From: Hepsetus odoe
Lineage: Eukaryota; Chordata; Actinopteri; Characiformes; Hepsetidae
Direction of reading: 5' to 3'
Assembly: GCA_017165825.1 (NCBI GenBank)
Contig: CM029378.1
Span: 17,747,133-17,811,132, forward strand
Length of the DNA: 64,000 nucleotides
Shown piece by piece: positions 1 through 10,037 of the stretch (the stretch's first letter is position 1; each line of letters starts with the position of its first letter). The notes below the pieces were generated by a model. That model was not told the DNA's origin, ran no database searches, and saw only the letters and a program-made list of their open reading frames with translations. A program made the translations under genes and the position numbers.

Positions 1-1022
1 CCTGGAAACAAAGAGACAACGAGCTACAGCAACAATCAGCAGCACAGGAACGCTGAAAAAGGACAGTATTTCAGAAACTTCAAATGGTTGTCCAATATCC
101 AAATCATCATTTTTGCATTACCCTTAAAGGGCCACCTGAGGGGCTAAATGAAACATCTACCACTGACCTGATCTTGGCAGTTTTATTTAACCTCAATATT
201 GAAAAGTTGATCTAATTAAATGCACTAAATGATGATGGCTGAACTACAGAAGTCCAACAGGAGGAGACGGTGGATTGATTGTGTCAGCAACGTCAGTCTT
301 GGTAGGAAGGGACACTAGAAGTTCTCACATCTTTGCATTGGACATTTCACCAAAGATGAGCTGAAGTATTATAATGATTGTATTTTTGTATCTTTAACAA
401 ATCATTCTGGTTCTTTTAGAGGATCAACCAGCTGGGAACAGAGCAGAAGAGATGGGCTTTGTCCCAAAGCACACTTTTCTTTACTTTACACATAACACTG
501 CTGAGGGCATGTCCAATGATTGTGTTCTATTTTACACACTATGTAGTGTCATGCTATGCAGTTACATTAACAGTTAGCTAACAACATAAAAAGTTATCTA
601 GCTAAAGGAATGCTTCATATTCAGTGTAGAATTTTGGAAAGATGATTGCAAAACAGCATCATATTTTTAATGCTCATCTTTCCATAGATAATGAAGAATG
701 TAAAGCTGTGACCAACATTTTTGAGGATGACAAATATTAATTTTCACCTAGTTTGCTGCCTCGGTTTTTATGATGGCAGTTTGAATAAACTCCAGAATGG
801 TATGAAGATGATCAGATGAATTTCAATTATTTGCAAAGTCCCTCTTTGCCATGAAAATATCCTTAAACCCATTTCCACTGAATTTCAGTCCGTCTACAAA
901 AGGCCCTGCTGACATCTTTCAGTGATCCTCTAGTTAACACAGGTGAGAGTGTTGAAGAGGACAAGGCTGGAAATCACTCTTTCATGCTGATTGAGTTAGA
1001 ATAAAAAACTGGATGCTATAAA
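1..1022. other. tecpr1 intron sequence, no gene seen
   Basis: AT-rich sequence without a convincing exon on either strand. It lies downstream, in the minus sense, of the second tecpr1 coding exon, so it is most simply the start of the following intron. I looked for the next tecpr1 exon, which in the family continues with a Trp-Thr-Tyr-Ala-type motif, and did not find it; it must lie beyond the left edge. Confidence 0.5.
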
Positions 1023-1345
1023 ATGAGTGTGGTGTTTGAAATCATTGTTCTTTCTCTGTTAGCCATGGTTACCTGCCAGGAAATACATGCAGTAGTCACT
1101 GATTGGTACAAAACGGCTTTCACAGGGAAGGATATTGCTGCCAGTAAGATTGCACCTATATCAACCATTTATTGGATCTTCAAGGAGAGAGGTACAATTG
1201 TTGTGCAGAGGCTTCAGGGTCGACAAGTAAATCCAGCAAGCACCAGGACCGTCTCCTTAAGATGTTTGGGATATCCAGAAAAAAGACTGTCTAGAGAAGA
1301 AAAGCTGAGCGCTACCATCACTCCTGCTTCATGACAAGAGTAAAG
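1023..1345 (+). mobile_element. Degenerate Tc1/mariner-like transposase N-terminal fragment
   Basis: A short open frame carries a helix-turn-helix-like segment (GKDIAASKIAPISTIYWIFK) followed by a Gly/Arg-rich linker, resembling the N-terminal DNA-binding half of Tc1-type transposases. No catalytic DDE half follows; the sequence passes into an unrelated LINE tail. The match is weak, so only family-level assignment is offered. It lies in the tecpr1 intron. Confidence 0.4.
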
Positions 1346-1509
1346 CATCCTGAGAACATTCATGTGTGGAGTTGCTTCTCAGTGAAGGGAGCAGCTCACT
1401 CACAATTCTGCTGAACAACACAGCCAAGAAAAGGAACCAAAAATCCTCTGAGGGAAACTTCTCCCAACCATCTGAGAACAGTTTGGTGAAGAAAAAGGAA
1501 GCAAAGTTG

Positions 1510-1727
1510 AGTAAGTTTGAACATGTACAGAGGAGAGATGAGGATTGTATCAGGAGAAGGATGTTTAGGATGGAGCTGCCAGGAAAGAGGAGAAGAGGGA
1601 GACCAAAGAGGAGGTTTATGGATGTGGTGAGAGAGGACATGCAGGCAGCTGGTTTGAAGGAGGAAGATGCAGAGTCGGTTGATCTGCTGTGACCCCTAAC
1701 GGGAGCAGCCGAAAGGAAGAAGAAGGT
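1510..1727 (+). mobile_element. LINE ORF2 C-terminal tail, 5'-truncated copy
   Basis: The translated frame contains EHVQRRDEDCIRRRMF, MELPGKRRRGRPKRRFMDVV and REDMQAAGLKEEDAE. This is the C-terminal tail of a non-LTR retrotransposon ORF2 (probably RTE-like) also present at 34.1-34.5, 51.4-52.2, 52.9-53.5 and 61.3-61.6 kb and, with its endonuclease, at 6.9-9.0 kb. It ends in a purine-rich AAGGAAGAAGAAG tail. The copy is truncated on its 5' side and cannot be active. Confidence 0.8.
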
Positions 1728-1924
1728 CTGTACTTCAGTAAATGGGTGCTTTGTTTTTCTTCGGCTGAAAGGCAAACTAAATATTTGTTTGCTCAGAAAA
1801 GAGGGCAAATATACCAGAACATGCTGTAGCTCTATGGATTATGTCTTCCAGGACAAGCGAAAATCACATGAACAGTATCTATGAATAGTGACAGCCTTAC
1901 AATGAACAGGCACTTTTCACTCAC

Positions 1925-2443
1925 CCCTTTGTCGGTCGGTTCTCCTCCAAAGTTTTCATCCACATGCCAGTCAGCCTCCCACTCCCAGTTCTCTGAGGGA
2001 AGCTGGAAGCTGTCTAGCGGCTGATGCTGCAGCCCTGTCACATCGCTCCATTGCCAACGGTCACTAGGCAACAGCCGATCAGAGAAGCCATCGACTGGAT
2101 TCCAACGCTGCCCCCAAACAAATAAGCTTCATTGTCAGGCGTGTAAAACTCCTACAAATTAAATTAGATTTTTTGGCAAATAATTCATCATGGAATCTCA
2201 CATTTCACCACAACTGACCTGGTTCTCATACGTCTCCTCTTGGTAGCGAATGGGCACGTCACTGGCATGGACGTTCAGGTAGACGTAGTGATCGCAGGCG
2301 ATGCCCCAGCAGCAGAGTTGCACAGCTGAGACCCGCTTAAACTCCAGGTGGGCATGGCGGCACTGTTCCCACTGCTGCCCTGCCGTGGACAGGCTATAAA
2401 CCCTCCCATACACATCTACTGCCCACAGGAGGGAGCAAGGCAT
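1925..2443 (-). CDS. tecpr1: tecpr1, first two coding exons (partial; continues off the left edge)
   Basis: Tectonin beta-propeller repeat-containing protein 1 is a lysosome/autophagosome-associated protein acting in autophagosome maturation and in the response to damaged lysosomes. Two exons are visible. Exon one runs from the ATG at 2443 to 2219 (75 codons, donor AG|gtcagt). Exon two runs 2107-1925 (61 codons, acceptor ggcag, donor GGG|gtgagt). Both are in phase 0. The start MPCSLLWAVDVYGRVYSLST, then ASDVPIRYQEETYENQ, then RWNPVDGF, SDRWQWSDVTGLQ and WEWEADWHVDENFGGEPTDKG match the N-terminal TECPR (tectonin) repeat and the first dysferlin-type domain of the family. The ATG follows an in-exon acceptor (ctgcag, 2452-2457), so a non-coding first exon is expected further right, probably in the GC-rich stretch at 3.34-3.96 kb. 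The remaining exons lie off the window. Gene order beside baiap2l1 agrees with human. Confidence 0.93.
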
Positions 2444-2595
2444 GATGCACTCTGCAGCAAAGACACACCTGCTTAGGGACTCAACTTCACATGTGCAACT
2501 GAGGCATTTTTGACAGGTCCAAAGCAAAGTAAGCACAAAGATGGCTTTCGATTCTATCTCACATACTCACTCGTTTTCATTGTCCTGAGTAGAGT

Positions 2596-2985
2596 CTCGG
2601 GGGGGGGGTGCTGGAGTCTATCCCAACTCACACACACACACACTCATGCCTAGAGGGCAATTTAGCATCTCCAATCCACCTGACACCTGACATGCATGTC
2701 TTTGGATGGTGGAAGGAAACCAACACAGACATGGAGAACATGCAAACTCCACACAGAAAGGACTCGGACCGTCCCGTTTGGGGATCGAACCCAGGGCCTG
2801 CTCGGTGTGATGCGACAGTGCAACCTGCTGCCACGTCTTCCAAGTCTCTAGTTCTACTACGACTAGAAACAATACCTTCATCAGCCAAAGAGGAGGATCA
2901 GATAACATTAGAAGAACATCATCACCCAGGCTGCACCTGCTGGGAATCAAACCCAGGACCTCCTCGCTTTGCTGCGACAGGGCTT
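2596..2985 (-). repeat. Teleost interspersed repeat (minus copy) with a duplicated 5' end
   Basis: On the plus strand the order is a GGTGCTGGAGTCTATCCCAA-type segment, a CA run, GCAATTTAGCATCTCCAATC, GACATGCATGTCTTTGGATG, then AACATGCAAACTCCACACAG and a tRNA-like GGGGATCGAACCCAGGGC. Related copies lie at 17.94-18.15, 42.31-42.46 and 56.85-57.18 kb. In the sense orientation the element ends in a GGATAAGCGG-type tail. A second tRNA-like end (GGGAATCAAACCCAGGACCT, about 2940-2960) follows, so a second partial copy may abut it. Confidence 0.7.
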
Positions 2986-2999
2986 TGAAGATGCTCCCC

Positions 3000-3339
3000 T
3001 AAACCCTGACCTTACACACGTTGCCTTGACCATATGCAAAGTCAGAAAAGCTCACTTTTGTTTGACTGTCGCAGACATTGGCTGTGGCATCGTCAGAACT
3101 GAGTCTAACGCACAGGATTTATTTCCACCCACAGCTGCATTAAGATTTCAGCAAGCTCTGCTGCTGAAGACGGGACCGATGTTAACAAATCTAAAGACAC
3201 GGCCAGATCGCACTGATCGATTAGTTGTTATACACCCATTTTTAACGTGTTATAATGTACTTAAGTGCGATCACCTTCTTGCAACCCTCCTAAATGAACT
3301 TCACATTAGAGAAGCTCCAGCTTGACTGAATCTGTCCAG
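3000..3339. other. Non-coding stretch, nothing recognised
   Basis: Between the repeat and the GC-rich region. It holds a 118-codon open frame with no recognisable motif, which I regard as chance. It would lie in the first intron or upstream region of tecpr1. Confidence 0.4.
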
Positions 3340-3960
3340 CTCTCTGAGCGCTGAGCCTCCTGGAGCCACAGAGCAGCACAGCTCGGGCATCAGCGTGGAG
3401 AGAGCTGCTCAGAAAGCGGATCTTTACACGGGCTGCAAAGTGAAAGCAGGAAAAGCGCCGCCAAGCCAAATCTGAGCGTCGACAGCAAGTTAAGATGCAT
3501 TAAGGCGTCCGTTCATCCCTTAAGACACAGGCTAGCTAGCACACACACCTCTCTGCTCCCCTGGGAAGGTTGAAAAAGCCTACTCTTGTTCAACTGTGGC
3601 GGAAAGCGTGTCCCCAACCCCGCTGCCACTCCTCGTGTCACCGTATCGCTGGGAAATGAATGGAAAGATCGGGGAAGAGGGCTAACTTAGCAGCGATCTG
3701 AACACGCAGGCTAACGTCGACCACAGCCGAGCCAGCAGGAGCCTTCAGTGGCCAAACTCACGTTAAAGAAAGCCCTCATAGGGTTCCCTCGCTGCGACGA
3801 TCCTCAGGTTTGAGAAACGGCTTCAGAAATCCAGCCGGAGCTGCTCCATGTCCACTGTTTACATTCGCTCCTCCGATTCCGACGGGAAGTGATGGAGCTG
3901 CGCTGCCGGGGGCGAACAGCAGGGGGCGCTGCGGGGCCACCACCGTCATCATCGTCATCA
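3340..3960 (-). promoter_or_regulatory. CpG-rich stretch, probable tecpr1 promoter and 5' UTR exon
   Basis: The stretch has many CpG dinucleotides and is far more GC-rich than its surroundings. It lies about 0.9-1.5 kb upstream, in the minus sense, of the tecpr1 start codon. Because the tecpr1 start codon lies just inside an exon preceded by a splice acceptor, an upstream non-coding exon is required, and this is the only CpG-rich stretch nearby. No TATA box or exact start site could be assigned. Open frames of 117 and 74 codons here lack motifs and look like chance in GC-rich DNA. Confidence 0.5.
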
Positions 3961-4224
3961 TCTCATACAGCGTCGATTTAAATGAAGTTTTTGGGTTTTT
4001 TACCAAATATCTGTGCAGTGATAATGTGCTGTAATCAGAGATCAGTGTCTGGAGTATCGGTTTCTTCAGCCTGGGGCTCTCTCTGGGCTTTAAACTACTA
4101 TAAAAACAGTCATGGAAGAATCTAATCATGTATCATTCTGAGTGCACAGTTAGGGAAGCGAGTATCCCGAGGATTCCTTTGAATCTGGAACAAATCCAGT
4201 GCGATCAGTTCATCCAAAATGTGA

Positions 4225-4780
4225 ACATAAAGTTTTTACTTGCCAGCCATGCTGGAGGAGAACTTCCATGTATGTGATGGAGCATGGTCCTGCATAAACA
4301 TCATGGTCTTCTTGAAAGATGCAGACGTTTTCCTGAGCCACTGTTTGAAGAAAGTGTCTTCTAAAAACTGGCAGTAGGTTTGGGAGTTGATTTTGATCTT
4401 CAGCCCGAAAAGGTCCAACTAGTTCATCTTTAATGATGCCAGCCCTTAACAGTACCCCACCTCCACCTTGCTGACGTCTGAGTGGAAGTTGAGTTTAGCA
4501 TCCATAACTGATCCAGCCACGGGCCCCTCCATCTGGCCCCTCAAGCGTCACTCTCATCTCATCAGTCCATAAAAGCTTTGAAAAATCTTTCTTGAGATTT
4601 CTTGGCCCAGTGTTGACGTTTCAACTTGTGTGTCTTGTTCAGTGGTGCTGGGTTTTCGGTCTTCCTAACTTTGGCCATGTCTCTGAGCACTGAGCACCTT
4701 GTACTTCTGGACACTCCGGGTAGGTTCAGTTCTGGAATATGATAGCACTGGAGGATCATGGAGGTTCGCCAACCAACTGC
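4225..4780 (-). mobile_element. Tc1/mariner transposase remnant (catalytic half)
   Basis: Minus-strand fragments include RDMAKVRKTENPAPLNKTHK, TLEGPDGWGPWLD and FMQDHAPSHTWKF. The last is the second catalytic Asp motif of Tc1-type DD(E/D) transposases. The pieces fall in different frames with stops, so the copy is dead. It sits in the tecpr1-baiap2l1 intergenic region. Confidence 0.75.
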
Positions 4781-5475
4781 TTTAAATAACTCAGGGTTAG
4801 GTAGGTATGTTTAAGATTAAGGGAGTGGGCAGGCTTTATGCTGCCATTTTTATAAACTGAGAATTCAGGGTTGGACACAAGAGAACTATGACTGCAAGAG
4901 CAGTGAGAACTACAACCTGAGAGGAACAGTGGCAAGAACCTCTTCAAGCTAAAGAAATGATGCTGGTGAGCCGAATGACCATATTCAGCCCATCCTCAGA
5001 ATTTCTGGATGAAAGTGTGTATGGAATGTGTGATGTCTTTCTTTCATTCTGCAGAGGCCAGCAAAGTGGTGAAAGAAATGTTACGGGAGCAGTAAAGAGC
5101 AAGCTGCTGAGCTGTTAAGGAAAGTCAGAGCTGATCCAAAGCTGCTAAACAATGGGTAAAGAAAAAGTAAACTTGCTTTTTACAAATGCGTAATTATTAG
5201 TTTATGATTATTTAGTTTAGCATTTAATGTCTTTATAAATAATGTCTCTATACATAATGTATCTATTTATTTCCTATGAATCAAATTTGAAACACCGAAC
5301 CTATACCTTCGCTTTTTAGTAATGATAACGACGTTCCTTCTGGTTTTTACATATTAAATCACAAGTGTTCTTCAACTTTATCATTATGTATTCTTTATTA
5401 TCTACTTCTGAAAGATCTGTCAACCACACTGCAAAGTGAATACTGAGAAAACAATGCTATGAAAACCAGTATTTT
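4781..5475. other. Intergenic region between tecpr1 and baiap2l1, no gene seen
   Basis: AT-rich, no exon or recognisable repeat. I specifically looked here and on either side for BRI3, which lies between TECPR1 and BAIAP2L1 in human, and saw no trace of its C-terminal cysteine-rich membrane segment. Confidence 0.5.
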
Positions 5476-5481
5476 TTTATT
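5476..5481 (-). terminator. Candidate baiap2l1 polyadenylation signal (AATAAA)
   Basis: This is the first AATAAA on the minus strand after the baiap2l1 stop codon, giving a 3' UTR of about 0.96-1.0 kb. No competing AATAAA was seen between 5482 and 6441. Assignment rests on position only. Confidence 0.4.
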
Positions 5482-6441
5482 CCAGTGTCCTGTTTGACAG
5501 AAAATTGAACAATGACACAGTGTCAAAGCAGGCTAAAAGAAAAGTTACCCCATAAATGTTAAAACAAGAGTAAATAAAATATGCACAAAACTAAACAACA
5601 AACAGTAAGACAGGTCCCCATATTAATATCCAGACATGAGAATGCACATCAGTTTCTGGCTAGGTATCAAGGCAGAGCCAGTACATTAAGCTGTATATTA
5701 TGCTGTGTGGCATATTTCCTGATACACAGTAAATACTAGGTATAATGTACGCCTTTTAAAGAGGAGAAATAAACCATAGATGTGCCTTTAAAAAAAGTAA
5801 AGGTGTTGAAGACTAAGAAAATACCTGAATCTTAGAAGTGAAACTGGTAGGTACAGCACAACTTAAGCAGGAACAGATGCAAATACCAGATAGAATACAT
5901 AATTCTTCTAGCATTCTACACAAACTCAAATATTTGTATTCTATCATTCATCTTGATTTCTACAACAAATGATTTGAACAGATATTCAAAGTTGTAGACT
6001 TCAGTGCTGCGTTTTAGCCTTTAAATGGTGACATCTTTGCTAAATCTTCTGGTGTTGCTTTATATGAGTAAAGCCAGACAGAATTATAAGCAACACTCAC
6101 AGTTTAACAGCCAGAAAGACCAATATGGTCAAACAATAAGCTTTATATTGGTTAAAACCTAAGGAAAGAGTTTTGGTCTTTCAGACTACAAGAGGATTAG
6201 GATTCAGTTTCCAAGATCTAGAACCAAGATCCAATTTAAAACCAAATGTAATTTTTATACTTTCTCATATCAGAAAGGGCATGGGCAGTTGAATTTGTAG
6301 CTCTACAAAGTTAAAAACACTGGTAATTAAGCCCTTTTCATTTTTTTCCTGATAAAACTGCAGCCCAAGAGCGCGTAAATGAAAACTAAAATGAGAAATA
6401 AAATGAAGATGTGACCCAAAGTCAGTTCAAGGGATGTGCAC

Positions 6442-6610
6442 TTAGATGATGGGTGCTGATCGATCATTTGTGACTGTGGGTCGTAGCCGGACTGTGGCAA
6501 AGGGATTCCCACCACTGGGGGGAAAAAAGAGGCATTTAAGTTACATATCAAATGTACATCTTAAATATGAAATATTGCTGATCAGCCAAAAGGTTAAATT
6601 TTTTGAAGGG

Positions 6611-6644
<34 letters not shown>

Positions 6645-9600
6645 AGGTTTTTTTTTTCCATTAGGGCTATAAGGTTACTGCATGCATAAAACAGGACTCA
6701 CACTTCAATTTCTCTTTGGTTTTGGTCTTCTAGCCCAGTATAATATACCATCAACACAAATGGACAAGCCAGCCACAAGGGACTTAAGCCCATGTATTTC
6801 TTCGTGTCAGTCCCAAGCCCAGACAAATTCGGAGGTTTATGTGAGGAAGCGCAGCCGGTGTAAAACTTTTGCCAAATCAATATGTGGACAGCGAAACAAA
6901 CTTCCATACCAGATCAGTCGAGGCCCAGGTTAACAACGACCACCACCAGTACTGTTAGCCAACAGGGTGTGGGTAGAAAATGGGCTACTGTTGGCCAAAG
7001 GAGAAGAAGAGGAGGAGGAGGAAGGCATGTCCAGAGGCAGGAGGAGAGAAAGAAGGGGAGGAGAGTGAAAAGTGAGGGTAGGAACTTTGAATGTTGGCAG
7101 CATGACTGGTAAAGGTAGAGAATTAGCTGATATGATGGAGAGAAGGAAGGTTGATATTTTGTGTGTGCAAGAGACTAGATGGAAGGGTAGTAAGGCCAGG
7201 TGTATTGGAGGAGGGTTTAAACAGTTCTACCATGGTGTGGATGGAAGGAGGAAAGGAGTAGGTGTTATCCTGAAGGAAGAGTGGAGTGTGTTTTGGAGGT
7301 GAAGAGAGTGTCAGATAGCGTGACGAATTTGAAGCTGGGATAATGAATGCCATTAGTGCTTATGACCCTAACAACAAGTTGGATGTAAGACAGAGAAGAG
7401 AAAGAAGAATTCTGGAGTGAGTTAGATGAAGTGATAGAGAGTGTACCCAGGGAGGAGAGAGTGATGATTGGTGCAGATTTTAATGGTCATGTTGGTGAAG
7501 GGAACAGAGGTGATGAGGAGGTGATGGGTAAATATGGTTTCAAGGAGAGGAATGCTGAAGGTCAGATGGTTGTAGATTTTGCCAAAAGGATGGAAATGGC
7601 AATAGTTAATACTTATTTTTAGAAGAGGGAGAAGCACAGGGTGACATGTAAGAGTGGAGGAAGATGCTCACAGGTGGAATATATCCTTTGCAGGAGGGTC
7701 AGTCTGAAGGAGATCAGAGACTGCAAAGTAGTGACGGGGAGAGTGTAGCTAAACAGCATATGATGGTTGTCTGTAGGATGACCTTGGAGGTCAAGAAGAG
7801 GAGGAAAGTGAGGTCAGAGTCAAGGATCAAATGGTAGAAGCTGAAGGAGGAATACTGCGGGCAGGAGTTAACACGGGCACTGGGAGGTGCTAGAGAGCTA
7901 CCGGATTTTGCTACTGCAAAAGTGGTAAGGGAGCTAGGAATGTACTTGGTGTGGCATCTGGAAGGAAGAAGGAGGATAAGGAAACCTGGTGGTGGAACCC
8001 AGAAGTCCAGGAGTGTCTACAGAAGAAGAGGCATGTGAAGCAGTGGATAGTCAGAGAGATGCAGAAAGTAGACAGGAGTACAAGAAGATGTAATACAGAG
8101 CGAAGAAAGCAGTGGCCAAGGCTAAAGATAAGGTGTTTAGTGAATTGTATGAGAGTAAGTAGAGAGAAAAGGACCTATTCTGATTGAACCAAAGCTGGGA
8201 AAGATGTGCAGCAGCTCAGGGTGATAAAGGAGAGAAATGGAAATGTGAGCAGTGTGTTCAAAAGAATGGAAAAGATGGAAAGGATACTTTAAGGGGCTGA
8301 AAGAGAGAGAGAGAGAGATACAGAATATATGATGCCAAAAAGTGCAGCAGATTAGCAAGATGAGGGAGCAGCAGTGAAGAGGATGAAGAAGGAAAAGAAG
8401 TGTAGCAGATTAGCAAGATGAGGGAAAGAGCAGCGATAAAGAGGATGAAGAATGGAAAGGATGTTAATCCAGATGACAAACCAGTGGAAGCACTGAGGTG
8501 TTTAGGAGGGATTGCAGTTGAGTTTCTGACCAGATTGTTTAACACAATCTTGGAAAGTGAGAGGATGCCTGAAGAGTGGAGATGAAGTGTACTGGTACCG
8601 ATTTTCAGGAATAAGGGTGATGCACAGAGCTGTAGTAACTATAGAAGGATGCAGTTATTAGAAAGAGTAGTGGAATCTAGGTGATGAGGTGATTAGTGAG
8701 CAGCAATATGGTTTAATGCAGAGAAACAAAACTACAGATGCAATGTTTGCTCTGAGGGTGTTGTGGAAGAGAAGTGAAGAAGAGAGTGCAGGCAGGTTGG
8801 AATGGGTTGAGAAGAGTGACATGAGTGATCTGTGACAGACGGATACCAGCGAGAGTAAAAGGAAAGGGTTACAGGATGGTAGCGAGCCCAGGTATGTTAT
8901 ACTGGTTGTAGACAGTGGCGCTGATGAAAAGACAGGGGCTGGAGGTGTCAGAGTTAAAGATGTCAAGATTTTCATTGGAGAACATGATGTCAGAATTCAC
9001 CTAAGTAATTGTTTGAGATTTACTTAAACCTTCTCAAACCTTTCTGATATGCTAACCTGTTGGCAACTAAAGCTGACAGATACCAAATACCTGTTGGCTG
9101 GTTGACTATACGTGAAGTAAGAAGAGAAATGTACATTTTTGTTTTAAGGCCAAACTGTTACTCACCCGAGAAAGGGAGGCATGGATGTGCCATTGGGCAA
9201 AGGCACCTGTTGCAAACAAACAAAAGAAAGAAAGAAAATAAATTACAAAAGAATTTCAATAGTACATCATGTCTAGTAAAGCAGAATTTGATATTATGTT
9301 TCTACACAGATCCTTGTCTCAGCACAGAAAGTAGAGCTGCACTGCCAGACTGGTTGGATTAGGATGTGAACTCATTGTTTTCTCAATCTTAAGGCGCCCA
9401 GCTGAGGGTGGAATGCTTTGTATGTCTCATGATCTAATTATAGGAGTCAACAGTATTGGTTGTGAAAAGCTAGCTCACTATTTTCATGTTTAGAATCAAA
9501 CTTCAAATTCTGTTGTGCTACAAGAGCTATATATTTTTAAGGCCTTTACCTACTTTAAGCAAACATAAATCTTTAAGAGATTTAAAATGTTGAAAGCTCT

Positions 9601-9978
9601 TTAATAATGGACATGGCAAGTGGTAGGTTTTATTTAATTTTCTTCAAAGTCCTGTGACCATGGAACTTGTTTCCTAAATGAAGGGAGACTTTAGAGTAGA
9701 TTGCCTCCTCTAGGGGGCAGACGGCCACCATAGAAAAGCTCACAAAAAATGGTCTATGAAGAAGCTCCAAGCCAGCGTCCAAGACTTAATAGTCCCTACA
9801 GTTCTTTGCTGGAATATACACTTGAAGAGGATAATATGGTGCCAAGATAGGTTATTAAATCTGGAACAAAAGCCAAACCCTCTTCGACCAGGGAGAACTA
9901 TTTTCAAAAGGTTCTTTGAGGATTCATCCATTTTTCCATTACATACAAGAACCATTAAAAGGTTATTTAAAAAAAAAA

Positions 9979-10037
<59 letters not shown>

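Noticed and set aside
3776..4129. 117-codon minus frame near the tecpr1 promoter
   Set aside because: Chance frame in CpG-rich DNA; no motif or splice support.
6327..6551. Minus-strand 74-codon frame ending in a hydrophobic segment, looking like a small membrane protein
   Set aside because: It overlaps the last baiap2l1 exon in another frame; the baiap2l1 frame matches the conserved C-terminus, so the hydrophobic part is 3' UTR.
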